From Pyrocephalus nanus (taxonomy: Eukaryota; Chordata; Aves; Passeriformes; Tyrannidae): a stretch of DNA of 64,000 bases. The stretch covers positions 97,513,739 through 97,577,738 of the forward strand of contig CM076259.1 in the NCBI GenBank assembly GCA_038380795.1, given 5' to 3'. Made by a program: the position numbers and the translations under genes. Every line of letters starts with the position of its first letter. Within the stretch, counting starts at the first letter, position 1. The notes beneath the pieces are model-generated. The model saw only the letters and a list, made by a program, of their open reading frames with translations, searched no databases and had not been told where the DNA came from. Shown piece by piece: positions 9,609 to 24,008 of this stretch.

Positions 9609-10886
9609 TTTAAAAAGGAGTATCACACAGACGCTGAACTTTTATTTTCTTTATTCCATTGCACTTTCCAAATGAGCTCCAGTGTGTGGTTAAGTGTGAA
9701 TTGTAATTTGTTTAACCCAACAATTATTTAAATTGTATCAAGAAATGCTTCTCTATTAATTGGCTGCAAGACTTCTGCATGTGACTTTTATTAATTTATT
9801 GTATCAGTAGTAAGTGAAGTGATTGCTGTTTTCATTAAGTAATTCTTTATTCTTTGGCCTTAAACATCTAACTGAAAGCAGCTACTTACATCACTGTCCT
9901 GCAATGATATTTAGAGGGGGGAAAAAGCTTTAATGGTGCTATATAGAAATGAATTAAAAAAAAAAAAGACATTTTTAAACATAAACTAGTTGCCTCCCCC
10001 AAGTTAAGTGTTTGAGATGAGCTGCCTTGCTTGTGAAATTAATATTTCTTAAACTTGGCTGTAAAGCTTGATGTCCAGAAAAGCAGCATTTAGGAGTAAT
10101 CCATGAAATTACTGCTTCAATATAAATGCAGTCATTCATGTAAACAGCTGATTTGTAAGTTATTAAGAGCCATTGTTCTGTGGCCAAGAAACAATTCTAA
10201 TCTAGATCTCTGTAACCCGGCAAATTTCATTCAGTTCCTTTAGTTCAGGAAAAATCCTCTTTTCTAGTCATCTGCTCTTGGTCATCAAACGCAAACAAAA
10301 ATCTGTATGACTCAGAATTTGAACAGGTATCTTAATGAGCAACCTTAAAAGAATGTATCAAGTCGTGTTCTATGTTTCTTTTCAAACCTTTATTCAATTT
10401 CTTATCTTATGAGAGGGGTTTATGGTCTGAGTTGTATCTCTTTGTGTTGTTAAATTTGATAGCTGAGAAACATTAGGAAATGTGCATACCTTAGAATTAA
10501 CGTTTTTGGCTTGAAATAATATCACGTAGCTATTTATCTTTTTTCCTTGCCAAATATGTTAAAAATTAGGGTTTTTTCCAATGTTATAGAAACAATGTTA
10601 TATATTGCTTTTTTCAATGTCCTAAGTGATGTGGTTGTTACATCCCAGGTCTCTATTATTGGAAGAGAGGAATTTGCTTTGATGGAGGAAGATCTTACTG
10701 CTTTTTTAGTTTGGTAAGCTGACTGGTGAAGAGAATGCTCCCAGTTTTAGTGCTCTAATGGCTGTTGAATGACCTCCTTATTATGACTGTTAATTTACTG
10801 GCAGAATGGAGCCCCCCACCTTCATATGAGGTATAAATGGTTTGGCTGTGGAAGTATGAAGCTCAAGAGATTGGGTTCAGGTTAGG

Positions 10887-10942
10887 TTTTTTGTTTGTTT
10901 GTTTGTTTTGTGTTTTTTTGTTTTGTTTTGTTGGGTTTTTTT
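10887..10942 (+). repeat. (TTTG)n / T-rich tract
   Basis: TTTG units grading into TTTTG and T6-T7 runs. One of several T/G simple repeats in this intron. Confidence 0.85.
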
Positions 10943-12382
10943 GGCAAGAGCTTTAACAGTTGAAAAGTTGAAATGCCACCAATATTGGAAATGGCATTTA
11001 AAAGCTATCTTGGATATTGCTACATGTGATGTAAAAACTGTAAGGAGTTGAAATGAAAGGATGGGTTAAAGGCTTGTGACTGGAGAAGTTTCAAGTCAGT
11101 TCAGTTCTGTGCTTTGCAGTCAACAGTATGAGTGTGGTTTAAGAAATGGGATGTGTGTGTGCTTGCAGTACTGAAACTGCAGTCTTCCTTTGTGCATTTC
11201 ACACTACATTGCAGTACAGAAATCTTCCAAGGAGTCAGAATGCTTGTGTTTAAAACGAGAACCAGAACTAAGAAACTTCCTTACAACAAGTGAACTTCTA
11301 ACTTTTGGAAATATTGATTGCTTTTAAATTGTTTGGTTTTATCTCCTCTGCATTTCCTCCTTTCAACTACTTGGGCAAGACCTGTTAAATTTATCATGAA
11401 TTTTTAGTTTAAGGGAAAACACAAACAAAAACATTCATGTCTGAAGACACCAATTCCGGTGTGTTTTGTGGGAATAGTTACTGCAATAGGAGTTAGACAG
11501 TGAGACTGACTGTTTGAATATTCATCAATTTGATCTATTTAAAGGACAATTTAAACTTCTCTAGTTGTTAATTAATTTATATGTTAGTTCATACTCTTCA
11601 GTATGAATTTTGTGTGCTACCATAGGCACTGGCCTAAAAATAAAAAATCTGCCAGAGACCTCCTGTTACTGCTTGCTGTTGTCAGAGGTTTTCTAGTAAT
11701 GCCATTTACTACCTAAGTATCCACCATGCTTATTGTTTTGTTTGTTTTCTTTTTTAAGAGGAAAAACTAATGTGGGTATGTATAGTGTGTATGCATATGC
11801 TACATATGCTTTACTCAATAGACTGTATAAACTTTTTTTGCAGAGCTTTATTCCTTGTTTGTTCTCCCACTTAATGAATATTTAAAATAGGGTAATGTGT
11901 AAAGAATAAGGTAAACGGGAAGTGAAGCATGGTCATGTATAGATTAGAGGAAACAACTGTTTATCAGTAACCAAACCAAATTTATATCACAAATGTGAGC
12001 TTCTTTTTTCTCGAGAAAAGCCATTTGTGTTCAGTCTTCCTGTGCATTTGTAATCTATATATAGAAATACCTAGGATGTATACGGATCTAGTTCTGTGGG
12101 TCAGTTTATTACAGAAGTTTGAGACAGGTCCTAGCCATTAAGCAGTTTTTTTCCTTGCTGTGTGTTTAAGAGTTACAGTGCATGAAGAGTTTCACAGAGA
12201 GTTAACTGAAAATTGATTTAGTTATACTGAGACTTCATCCATTTAATCTACATGGACTTGCTATCTACTGTCTGTTTTGAACCTATATGATATAAGGTCA
12301 GTTGAAAGTTTTGTTAATATGTGCATCATGAAAAATATTGATTCCTCTCTGTAAACTTAACATAATTATGGACTTTTGGTTT

Positions 12383-12426
12383 TGATTTTTTGTGTGTGTG
12401 TGTTGTGTTTTGTTTGTTTTTTTTTT
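12383..12426 (+). repeat. (TG)n and T-rich tract
   Basis: A short (TG)6-like run followed by TTTTG units and a terminal run of about 10 T. Confidence 0.8.
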
Positions 12427-13194
12427 AATCGGGAGGTATGTGTTTGCTTATCACTAAGATAAGAAACAAACTTGGATGCTTTCTAATTCCACATAGCATA
12501 ATATTTTCAGTTTGTTAAAGGTTATGCGGGAGGTATGTTGTTGTACTCTCCTCATCCTCAACCCCCAAGAATAGTATCATCTCTCTGTGGTGAATTATTA
12601 GGAGTTGTAATTCTTGTACTACTTATAACTTCACAGATATGGTCATATACAAGCAAGATGGAATGTAAGGTATATGGAACTGGGAACTGAATGTGTTATG
12701 TCTAAAAGCATTCATTCAGTGATAGGAAAAGGCTACAAAGTTTTGAATTGGAACCAGTTTTGAAAATTCAACTTGATGGACTGGGGGATGTGTTTTGTCC
12801 TCTATATATGCTTTGCCAAGCAGCAGACTCTCAGTGGTGTTCACAAAGGCTTAAGCTGAATGTTTAATAGAAGTTGATATTTTTGGAAAGTGGTTTGTAG
12901 TGTTTAAATTAGACAGGACTTAAGTGCTCCAAGTTGCTCTCTGAAGGTGTGTACTATTTGGTGTGAACTGTGTGAGAAGCTGAGGATACCTGTGGTTCCT
13001 CTACACATACTTGGATGCCTACATCTGCTGTAGTAAGATGAAGTATTCCTGAGCAATTATACCTAAAATGTTCCAAAATTCTTTGTTTCTCTGATTGTTT
13101 ATGAACATAGCTTTTCAGTTTGATTTATCAAGCTAATCAGGGTAGAGCTGTAACCTACCAAGGACAAAAAACATTTGTTAGGAGAGAACTTCTT

Positions 13195-13208
13195 CCCCCC
13201 CCCCCCCC
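13195..13208 (+). repeat. C14 homopolymer
   Basis: Fourteen consecutive C on the sense strand of SHROOM2, preceded by a pyrimidine-rich cttctt. Confidence 0.9.
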
Positions 13209-15731
13209 ATAAATTAATACACTATTAGTATTCAATCTTTAATTAATTTTGGGCATTCTTCTGAAGCACAGATCTCTTATCTCAAACATAATGGAATGGC
13301 ATCTGCAATATGACAAGTTGTTGTGGGGTCTTTAGTGGCCTTTGCATGTACCTGACAGTCATTGAGGTGTGCTTGACTCCCCCAGGCAGAGAGAGCGACT
13401 GTTTGCTAAATGCTGGAAATGCAACAAATTGTAGATTTGAGAAACTGAATAGCTTTGTCAAGTACTCAAATCTTGGGTTGAGTCTTAAAGCAGAAACAGA
13501 TGGAGTTGAGTGTTTGATGATAGAAAAGAGGTGGTTATTTCAAAGTTCTTCTGAACCCTGATGAAACACCAAAATCAACTGAAAGCTTTGAACTGTGTAG
13601 TCAAAAGCTCAGTAGTGTTGGCAGAGGGGAATGCCTCACATCCTGTGTCCCTGTACTTCTCCTACCTCACCCCACACAGAAAAGAAGGCTTCCTCTCTGC
13701 AACCAGCCCTGCTCTCTCCCCTTTGAAATCGCTCCATTTCTGAATTGTTAGGTTCTTTGAAATGTGTAAATTCTTCTTACTTAGCCATATCTATCAAGTG
13801 ATACAGGAGTTAGGAAATATATGTCAGGTTTCTCAGATACAGATTTTCTGAAGAACTATATTTAGTAATGAGGTTTTTGAAGGATGTAGAGTGGACTGCT
13901 TTTCAAAGGGCAAAGAACAGTCTCAGTGATTAAAAGGTGGAAATAGGCAACATAATGAGAACTCAACTGCAGTGCTATATCTCTTTGGATAGCTAGTAAT
14001 TGTGCTGTTTCATCCATTCTTGTAGTCATTTATCTAGCTGAATGACTTTTTAGAAGGGAGATGGATCATGATCAAGGCTTTTCTTGTTATTGTGATTGTA
14101 GGTGGACTTATTGGATCCTTTCCTGGCTGTAGGCTCTTTGCTGTTCTGTCCATCACGTTTCTGAGACCATGTCTTTACTTGCACAGCTCTAGACCTTTGT
14201 GCATGTGTGTCATCTACAACAACGGGATGTTTAATGTTCTGGTAATAGCAGAGGTAGTTATCTCTGAGCAGTGTGACAGAGTCTAAAAATGCTTTTGCTG
14301 ATGTGTAAAGGTGAATTCTATTTGGTTTTGTTGAAATGGTTGCATAACCATAAGACAGAGTTTTGGGTGTTTTTAATGGAAACACATCAGCTTCCTTCTA
14401 AGCTGTGCTTTGTTTTGTGTTGTCTTTTAATGGAAAAAGATCCAAGTGTTAATGAAACTTACTTGAAACAAAATCCAGAGCCTTTTAAAATGGCCAGACA
14501 CTTTCATTTTAGAATAACAAGTTCTTCATCCTCAATCTTATTATATTCTCTCGGTAATGGATCTGCAGTCTAGTCTGGATACCTGAAGGAGTGGGGGGAT
14601 TTGCCAGTGGGGAGCATGATAGTACAGTAATTTGTTCAGAAGTGATGCAGAGGTACCTGTGCTGTACTCGAAGTGGCAGCTCCAATACTTTTCCTCTTCA
14701 GTATAATATATGATTGTTCTTAAAATCCCTTCACGAAGCTATGCAAACAGATTATTTTGAAATTTTTCTCTCTCTTGAGATAAAACATACTTTGTTGTAC
14801 ATTTGCTTTGAAGGCTTCCAACATAAACTATTAAACAAAGCAATGTCTCCCAGTTTTCCAAATATAAATGAACTAGTCAGCATTCTTTAGGAAATAAACC
14901 TCTGATTTGGTTCAGTAAATACTGTAAAAGTTACTATTGGAGGGTAACAATACTTTATTTGGAAGCTGTGTATTTTTCAGTAAAATACTGTTAATATTTT
15001 AGAATAGTATCATAGAAACATGATCTAATGGTAAAGGAAGTGAAATGCTTCCTACACAGTGTCAGTTAGTCATCGCTGTGTTAATTTTCTTAAACAAATT
15101 ACATGCAAAAATGGGTTTGTGGGTGTTTAGCTGGCTGATATCTGATGTAGTGAATTATCCAACTCCGAATGAGTATTTGAATTCTGCATAACACAATAAT
15201 TACAGTGTTGTAAATTGCTTTATTTCCTCTACAAATACATATTTTGTTGATCGAGAAGAAAGGGCGACATTAGATTTTCATCAGATGCATTTGCAGTTGT
15301 CTTTTTTAATGGAATAGCAAAACATCCATTTCACAGCCATTCATTTAAATAAAAGGTGCAAACATACTGTGTTGATGTAAGGTAGTATTTTGTTAGGGTG
15401 TATATAGGTGGAAAGAATTTTAAGATAACAGGGAAAACTTGAAGCTTTGTTTATCTGTTAAATATCATTAATGTGTTAAGACAACTGTATGCTTTAAAAA
15501 TCAGCTTTTATATACAGTTTGTAATCTGTTTCTTACATGACTATTTTAGTCAAGTGCCTTTATTTCTAAATGTAAAAGCTCCTGTAAAATTAAAAAAGTG
15601 TCTTGTTTTGAGGCTGTAAGATGTGATATAAATACTGCATCTTCTCAACTTACTGCAACTCTAATGTCATAATTCTATTTCTACTTCCAGAAGATTGTTA
15701 GAACACAACTTTTAAGCTCTAAGGTAGTTCT

Positions 15732-15744
15732 CCCCCCCCCCCCC
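15732..15744 (+). repeat. C13 homopolymer
   Basis: Thirteen consecutive C followed by tttt, again C on the sense strand. Confidence 0.9.
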
Positions 15745-17967
15745 TTTTCACTATGTATTCTTAGTATGTGCAAGAACTTTCATATTTCTTGTTGGTAAAA
15801 CCCAACAATTTGCTGCCCTGCTTATAGAACAGATACTACGGTAAAATAACTTTTCTCCTACAGTCTTTACCTTCTGGGAGCTTGATGTTTTTCCTCACTG
15901 CTGGGGAAGATTGCTATCAAGAGAGCAGAGCTGTGCCTTTCCTGACACCTTGGAGACCTGAGGAGTTTCTGTGATGACTCAATCTCATGTTAGGGAGGGG
16001 TGTAAGACAGGTCTTTTGTTGCTCAACTGAATTTCTTCTGTCTGATTAAGGAAATCGTCATCTTAACAAATATTGTAGCTGTGACCTGTTATATCAAACG
16101 TGTAGGTGATTAAAATACATGTGTGAAGAGGCATGGGGCTCTCTGGTGGTGGTTTGGTTCCTTGAAGGCAGTAATGGGTCCGAGTACGCAAAGCTTCAAT
16201 ACAAAACCCTGTCAGAAGCAAGAAACAGGAAATCCAGAGAACTGAAAACTGGGAGGTCTAGTAAATTAGTTACCACAGTTTTGCCACAGGTTTCTTGCGT
16301 ACTTGTGAGAAGTTGTGTGGCACTTTTGCCTCAGTGTCTGGTGTTGTGTGGAACCAACAATATTTCGCACAAGTTGTTTCTCGAAACCAACCTGATACAG
16401 AAGTGCTGAAATATCATGGTAACAAAGACTTTATGGCCTTTTAGTAAAACCCAGAACACAAATATATGAAACCCCTAGGATTACACAGAGCTGTCTCAAA
16501 AGGGTGTAGCTGTGTGATACTGTTGGTAGTAAATTCTTCACAGTAGAAAGCAGTGCTTTGTGATTGTGTATCTACAGTGTTCATCATCAATAGTGTACTG
16601 CAGTGTACTATTAGATCTCTGTTTACAAAATTAAACCTACTACCTACCCAAAATACACAGATGCTCTCAGTGCCTCAGAAAAATAGAAGAGCTGAATGGA
16701 GTGAGATAGACTATCAGCACCTGAGCAGGAGGCAAAAAAACCCCATAATGTGGACTCCTTATGTAGAAGGTCAATCAGACATTTGAATCTGTGCGATTTG
16801 TAATTTATTGGTAATAAAGCTTCATAAGGAACTAATTTTTTTAGCCAAAACATGTCTTTGCTGACCACTTGAATTTCCTTCAAGTTCTCATTACTATGAC
16901 CCACTTACAACTCTCTGATAGAAAGACACTGTCAGTGACTTGAAGACTGATGATGAATTTACTTTTCATCATTGTCTAAGGTGATAACATAGTATACAAT
17001 TTTCATCGGGAAACATGGGCATTTCTTCTAACTACAGACAAAATAAAAAATTTAATTTCTTTGTCTGCACATCACTAGCACTAATTGGAGGCTACTGTCT
17101 GCTCCAGTATATTGTATCAATAGTTGTTAGGATCACCCTAATTTCCACCCAAAGGTGTTAGGATAGCATAAAACTCCACCCTAAATCCAGTGCTGCAAAC
17201 ATCAAGTCTTTAGCAACCTAGTTTACTTTGCTGAAAGCTGACTGAGGAAATGTTGCATGAGCAATTTAATTATCCGATTAGAGGGAGTGGAGATGAGCAG
17301 CAGGGAGTGGCAACATTGTGGTATACAGTCACATGCTCTGCAGTGACTTACAGACTGTAGTCCAGCTGATTTTGAGTGAAAATTAAGTGGAAGTATGGAA
17401 ATAATTTTGTAAATGCTTATTTCTTGTTTTCTAACTTTTGAATTTTCATAAATGAGCAATCTGAATCCAGACGTGTACTCTTTCTTCATCTTGTGATTAC
17501 AAACCATAAAATGTGTTCAGCGCTCTTCTGAGGATAAAATGGACATAACTGTTACTAATATCAGAGTAAAAAGAAAATTATTTTGTTTTTTTTAATTTTT
17601 TGTTACCAAAAAATACTTGACATTGGACCATCTAGGAGAGCATGTTCACTGAATCAACACTAAACTAAGTCATGGCAGATTGTAACTACGTCTGCATCTG
17701 TTGTAGGTGCCTATTTGTCTAAAGCCATGGAATTTTCTGGTATACTTGATTTATGCTGTCTGCAATTTTTTATGGCCAAGTTTTCTTCTCTTTGAATTTT
17801 GGGGAAATTTCTGTGAGGACTTCTAAGTGCATCTTTTTTGATATGAAATAAAATTAGTTGTATACCTTTTAATAACATACTGATAGTGATTACTGCTTTC
17901 TAAAACTGGTTTTGAACTTTGCTCTGAGAAGTTTTCTTCTAGTTTTCTGATTTGTTTAATTCTGTTA

Positions 17968-18115
17968 GCTCTGTGGATGCACCATCCCTTGGAGTATTCA
18001 AGGCCGGATTGGGAGGGTCCTTGAGCAAGCTGGTCTAGTGGAAGGTGTCCCTGCCCGTGGCAGGGGATTGCCTTCTTTAAGGTCCCTTTCAACCCAAACC
18101 ATCCTATGATTCTAT
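17968..18115 (+). repeat. CR1 3' end fragment
   Basis: About 148 bp: tgtggatgcaccatccct, gtattcaaggccgg, ttgagcaagctggtctagtg, ggtgtccctgcccgtggcag, then ccctttcaacccaaaccatc and ctatgattctat. Sense to SHROOM2 and 5'-truncated. A minus-strand frame over this segment is only its complement. Confidence 0.93.
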
Positions 18116-19334
18116 TTGGCCATGAAATTTGGCATGTTATCATGTATGGCTGTAAGGAGTCTGGGCTAGAGTTGTACATATAACACTTAGTTGCAGAAGT
18201 CTTAAATCATTCTACAGTGGTTTGGTCTTTACATTTTATATTCTTCTAATAGTTTTGATGTTTGTTTGCTTTTACTTATTTTTTTTTTAAGAGAAGGCAA
18301 AAGAAATGTGGTATCCCAATGGTGTCCTTATAATTTTATCAGCTGAACTGCAGTTTTCCAAACTAATTTTTCAGTGGGGCTCAACACTAGACTGGGGTAC
18401 CTTGCCCTCTGGGTTTATGTTTTTCCCCTGCCAAGGGAGTGTTTGAATTCAAGAACTTGCTCTCCAGGTTCTGGAGGGAATGTGTTGTAGTTGCCTCTTC
18501 TTTCTGGTACTTGGGCCCTGACTTTTCTGAATTTCCTTTAACCTGTTCCAGTGTTACCTCTCCCTTACTCAGAAATCTTTATCCCTTCTCATTCTCCTCA
18601 TGTGAGCGATTGTGGATTCAATTAAATAGTCAAAATCTTCTTTCTTTACCGGTATCTTTCACTCTGCTATTTCTATCCCTAGCTCCAGATCTTGTTTTGC
18701 CTTTAGAGCCCCAAGCCTACAAAATATTTAGAATGGAGAATCTCTCACAGGACTTGAAGGTGAGACTTCTTTAAAAATGTCCAGGTATTAGGTGTTTAAT
18801 AAGTGACATAAGGCATGCACACACACAGATGGCCAAGCTCATGTAGTGGATGCTGTCTGATTTTGCTGAAGCAGGGATCACTAGTGTTTCAGATTCAGTT
18901 GCCAGTTTTACTATTTAACGTAAGCGTTTGTTTTCTTTGTTTTATTTCTTCATCTGTTTCTTAGGTGAACCATTGCAGTTTAAATTTAAGAAAGCTGAAT
19001 GTTTGAGGCTGACATGCACAATGGAAAGTTTCTGCCTAACTAATTGAAGTATGTCAAATTCATCAACCACTAACAGAAAATATGATCTCATGATGAAAGC
19101 ATCTAACAACTTTGATTAGTGAAGTGGCTAATACCACCTATGGTTAATTATAGACATGGATCTTAGAGTAAGGTGAAGACATAAGATGATTTTTGTAAAG
19201 CCATGGCTTAGGTACTAGTTTATTAGAAAGGTGTAATATGTAAATAAGAGCAATAAAAAGATGTCTGTACTTACTGTAGCATAAATTTAAATACAAATGA
19301 AGAGGAAGTCAAAAGCTTGCAGGAAGAACAGTGA

Positions 19335-19352
19335 TTTTTTTTTTTTTTTTTT
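19335..19352 (+). repeat. T18 homopolymer
   Basis: Uninterrupted run of 18 T followed by ggtagttg. Confidence 0.9.
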
Positions 19353-19874
19353 GGTAGTTGTATTTGAAGTTAATCGGGCTGATTTTTTAATTTTAAGCCA
19401 GAGTACACACAACAAACTGTGACCTGAAAAAATATCCTGTGAATTTTGGTATGTGAGAGAGCATGTTGTTTTTTCTCTATCTCTGTGACTCATGCAGCTA
19501 AGACATCTCATCCCGCTTTAGTTTTGAAGAGAGGAGCATCTAGGAAGGTTAGTGGATGTTTTGTAATGTTTGATGATAGTTGTCCAGGTGATGACTAAAT
19601 TGTACCAAAGCATTAGAAAAATGTGTCTCCTCTCTGAGGTATGCTGAGAGTTATTTCCCTTTCTGATTAGGCTGTGAGTTGAGGCAGAAGGAGCATGATG
19701 TGGTAGTTATGCATTTTAAAAAGCAGAACTAGCTTTAATGTACAGTGACAGAAAAAGAATTTCCCGTTCTTAAGCACATATTATTCAAAACTTACAGTTT
19801 TGGAAGGAAAACAGGAACACCGTATGACTTTGAGCATATTCCAGTGTTTTGGTTATGAGGGTTTGGTGTTTGTG

Positions 19875-19934
19875 GTTTTTTTGTTTGTTTGTTTGTTTGT
19901 TGGGTTTTTTTGTGTTTTTTTTTTAAAAAAAAAA
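19875..19934 (+). repeat. (TTTG)n tract ending in T10A10
   Basis: TTTG repeats, then a T7 run, a T10 run and immediately a run of ten A (19925-19934). The T10A10 junction is a perfect inverted repeat. Confidence 0.85.
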
Positions 19935-20404
19935 GGGACAGTTCTCTGTTGTGGCACTTCTTGCTGTAATGCAAATGCAGTGCAAGTTGTGCATGTGAGA
20001 ATGGGGACTTCCTCATAAGGCAAGAAGAGACGTAAGATTTTTAATGTGGAGTTCAATATGCAGTGACATCAACAAAAAAGGGATAGTGGGGGGTCTTGGG
20101 TATTGCAGCCCAGGATAGAGTCATCATATATTGGTGGGCTTCTTTAATGGGGTGCACAACAGTTGACACAAGCTTCTAGTTTATTAAAAGAATGTTGAAA
20201 ATTGAATATGGTGCTGGAAAATGGTATAACAGTTACTTAAAAACTGACAAAATGTATTTTACTCAAGGAAATTGAAACACAGACCAAAATTCAATAGATT
20301 TTTAATCTAACAAACTTGAAGACTTCTCATGTTTGAAATAATGGGAATAGTTCCTAACCTTTAAGCAGTATGTCTCTAACTTTGTCTTATGTTTTCTGTT
20401 GTTA

Positions 20405-20480
20405 AGTGGTGTTGGGTTTTGGTTTGTGTGGTTTTGCTTGTTTGTTTTGGGTTTTGCTGTTGTTGTTTATTTGTTTTTTA
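20405..20480 (+). repeat. T/G-rich low-complexity tract
   Basis: Irregular mix of TTTTGG, TTTG and TGTTG units. Confidence 0.75.
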
Positions 20481-21498
20481 AATACTTGCTTGATGTGAAA
20501 CTAGTTATTTGACTCAGGTCAATGTACCTGGAAGAAAGCAGATCAGAAATAAAGTTGGATTGTGAACTCATAGAGCTTTTTAATATTTTTTCCAGTCACA
20601 GTTTCTGAAGAAACAGAAATGGACTGGGGTTCCAAACCAAAAAGCTTTTTGTATGATGGCAGAGGAAATGCTAGGAAATTATAGGTTCTGTAATCTACCA
20701 AGCTGTTAATTAGGCAGCTAAATACGGCAGCTGAACAGTGAAACTTTTGACTGATACCATTCAGGTTAAGTACAGGAAGAAGACGGTTTTGTTTTGTATT
20801 GCATTGTGTGTGCAGGATACTCAAATGAAAATATGTGTCTGTGTTGGTAGTTAAACACAGCTTTGAATCTCTGTTTTTCCATGATCATAAGATTGTTTAT
20901 ATAATATATGAGGTCAGGTCTTACTTTGAAATAGTACAGTATTTTCATTTATCAGCTAAATGACAGATGATTTTTGAGATTAAAGTAGACAGTGTTGGAA
21001 TTTCTTCAGTCATTCCTCATATTTTATCCATATTTTCATTTTTTTAAACTACAATAACCTCTTCAGTAGTTCTGGAAAAAATCACTGAGATTACTTAGAT
21101 ACAAGTTAAAATTAAATTCTTATGCTTAATGTCATATCTCTGTTTTTGTATTTTGTATTATTTCCTGTCCTTGACAGGGATTGTTAACCTTATTTTTAGT
21201 GTCATAGTAGTGTTTGGAGGTAAAGCTTTCTTTGTCTGGTCTTCTCTGTGGTGTAGAAAATTCTTAAATCTGCCCATTCTCTTTCCATAGGGCATATCTT
21301 AGCAGTTAAAATAAATTTCTTAAAGTTTTTAGAGTTCAAAACAAAATTGTGTTTACTTCCTAATTTGATTTCCCTAGTTTTCTCATTACTGTACAATAGT
21401 TTTAATTCCTTCTCACAGAGTTTATCACACTGTCTCTGACAGTATGTAAGAACATCTGAATCATAATCCGTTTCTAATGAAAACGAAAGACCAGGTCT

Positions 21499-21600
21499 AG
21501 TGAATTGAACCTTTTCTAGTGGAAGGTGTCCAGGCCCCCAGGAGGGAACTGGAACTAGATGATCTTTAAGGTACCCTTCCAACCCAAACTGTTCTATGAT
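21499..21600 (+). repeat. CR1 3' end fragment
   Basis: Contains tctagtggaaggtgtcc, actggaactagatgatcttt, cccttccaacccaaactgtt and ctatgatg. Sense to SHROOM2. The 158-codon minus-strand frame at 21202-21678 crosses this repeat and is not a gene. Confidence 0.92.
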
Positions 21601-23990
21601 GTAGTCTATGGTGCTGTGCACATGGTAAAAGTTCTTTGGTGCTAAGGTACAACAAGCCTCAGTGACTGTTTCTTCCAAGATACTCCTCTTGCTTGGGGCT
21701 GCTTTTGGGTGGAGACCTGAGGGTGTGCAGCAGCACTGGAGCTTATTATACGAGATGACAATAGCAGCAATTTGTGGTTATCTCTGTGGCTGTATCAGTT
21801 TTGTGCTTGTAATTCTCACAAGGAAAGCTTCCTACGGGAGCCTGCGTCACACTGATGTACGGCTGCTCTGTTGTAATCTGGCTGGAGTCAGCTGGTGACT
21901 CCTTGAGTGTGGGAGATGGATCAAGCCATAGTTTCTGGTTGCTTGGTAGTTTCAGCTGGAAAGATCTGCGGGAAATAAAGTGACTAATACATTTGCAAAT
22001 GTGATGAGCTCTTAACGTGCAGGCCATGAACCGTAATGATGTACTGAACATCCCCACTGATGAGGAAAACATCTTGGTCTTGCCAATCAAAGATTTCCAT
22101 CAAGGTCTAGACATATTTTTTCTTGATTTGCTGCAGTTTCTGTGTAATAACTGTTGCAGGAACAGTACTGTATATTCTCAGAGAACAGCTTCTAATTGTT
22201 TCACATTTAAAATTTCATGTGTTTAGGGAGAACCAGTATTTTCAGGTCTAAAAGAACATGTCCTACTGGTTCACAGAGGGGAAAAATTAGTTATAGCATA
22301 GCTCTGGAAAACTTAGAAGACTAATACTTTCAGCTGAACCTGTGTTGCCCAGGAAGATTCCTGTTCATTTTATTTAAGTGTGCATTTATGGAGTCATGGC
22401 AAGTAAGGAGAAAACTTACACAAACTGTCTTTATTTAGTTGTAAGTTCATGTGACTGGACTAACTGTGTTTGTCCACAGCTTGGCCTTGGTATTCTGACA
22501 TTGAGATTGGATTGGAGTTGCAATTTCCCTGTTAAGCTTCAAAATTCTTAGCTGAAACTCTTCCATTTTATCAATTATTAGCATTGGTAGAGTCTGCTGA
22601 TCATGAGCCTCTGTCAGTATGCACTGGCAAAGTGGTGATTCATCTACTATCCTGTACAAACCAGACAGCCTGATAAGTTAGCTGTGCTTTCCAGTCAATA
22701 ATATTTCCTTTTTTTAGAAGTATAATAAATAGCAATACGGATTTCTATCAATTAATTGCATTTTTTAAAAGCTTCTGGTTGACTTTGGCATATAAGGATG
22801 TTCAAAATAGTATTACTGCTCCACATGTAATCGTGGCTAGGCTTACTGCCATGAATATCAGTTTAAGAATTTGTATAAATTAGGTATATTGCTTTTATTT
22901 CTTTTCCTTTATCATTCAGTGTGTTTGTTCTTGTCTCCAGAGTTAGACCTCTGTTACTTTTGTAGCTCTTTCATTTGAGATCACTATCCTATGAATATCT
23001 GTTCTATGGATGCAGTTTTCCAGTGCTGTTTTCCCAAACCTGTTTACTCTTGAAAACAACATCTGCTGCTCCTGACTATCACAATGTTGCTTAGAGACGT
23101 TATGACCTTGTACCTCTTTCTGAAAATGCCTTACCTGTAGTTGTTGACAGTATCTTTTCCTTTCAGATCAAAAAAGGAATTATTTTTTGTTCTTGTTGAT
23201 TTGCTAATATTATGCATTTTATAGTAGCTGCTGCATAGGCATCTTAATGTGCTCTTTGTGTTATGGATTGATTTCCTCCTTCCTCCCATTCATCTTCCTC
23301 CTTAGCATCATGAGATAGGAATACTGTCTGTGTGGGCATGTCTGCTGTATCTAGGAACAGGAGGACAGCTGTACTGAGTAGGGACAAAGTCTCCCAGTCC
23401 TAATTTCCTGTTTGTGGAAGCAGCTGGGAGCTAGTAGCTGAGGTATGGTTCTAAGAAGCAGAAGTAATATAGTGTAATCTAAAAATTGCTATTATTTCCC
23501 CTCTTTTGATTTTTTTTTTTTATTAGACAGCAAGGTAGACATGTCTGAGTTATTTGTGTTTGAGTCAATTAGCAAATTCATGTCAGGACTGATTTTTTAT
23601 TATTTTTTTTTAAGATCACTGTATTTTTAAACTTTTGCCTTCCTCAGTATCTACTAGCAATGTTTCTTACCTGCTTTCAAGAAAACGGTGCTATTGTACA
23701 CAGCTGTATAACTGACTTTATGATGTTTCTGAAAAATAACTGGCCATCCCTATTTTGCAGATTCATGACAGTTAAAGGCTAATATAGAATAGTTCTTCTT
23801 GCCATATCTTCTCTAAGCTCAAGTCTGTCCTGATTAAATTCTCCCATGCACGTGATGGGTCAGTATCCCTGGCCAACCTGTTCTTCTCTCTAACGTTCTG
23901 AATTCTGCTGGATTCTTGTTTGGGTGGGGTTACATGAAACTTTCTTACATCATCAGTAAACTTTGTTCATCCTCTTGCAGATCATTTGGG

Positions 23991-24008
23991 AAAAAAAAAA
24001 AAAAAAAA
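23991..24008 (+). repeat. A18 homopolymer
   Basis: Eighteen A followed by A- and C-rich sequence to about 24085. It is one of the few A-runs on the sense strand. No upstream poly(A) signal or retrocopy is recognisable. Confidence 0.85.

Noticed and set aside
21202..21678. 158-codon minus-strand frame
   Set aside because: It crosses the antisense of a CR1 3' end and has no domain.
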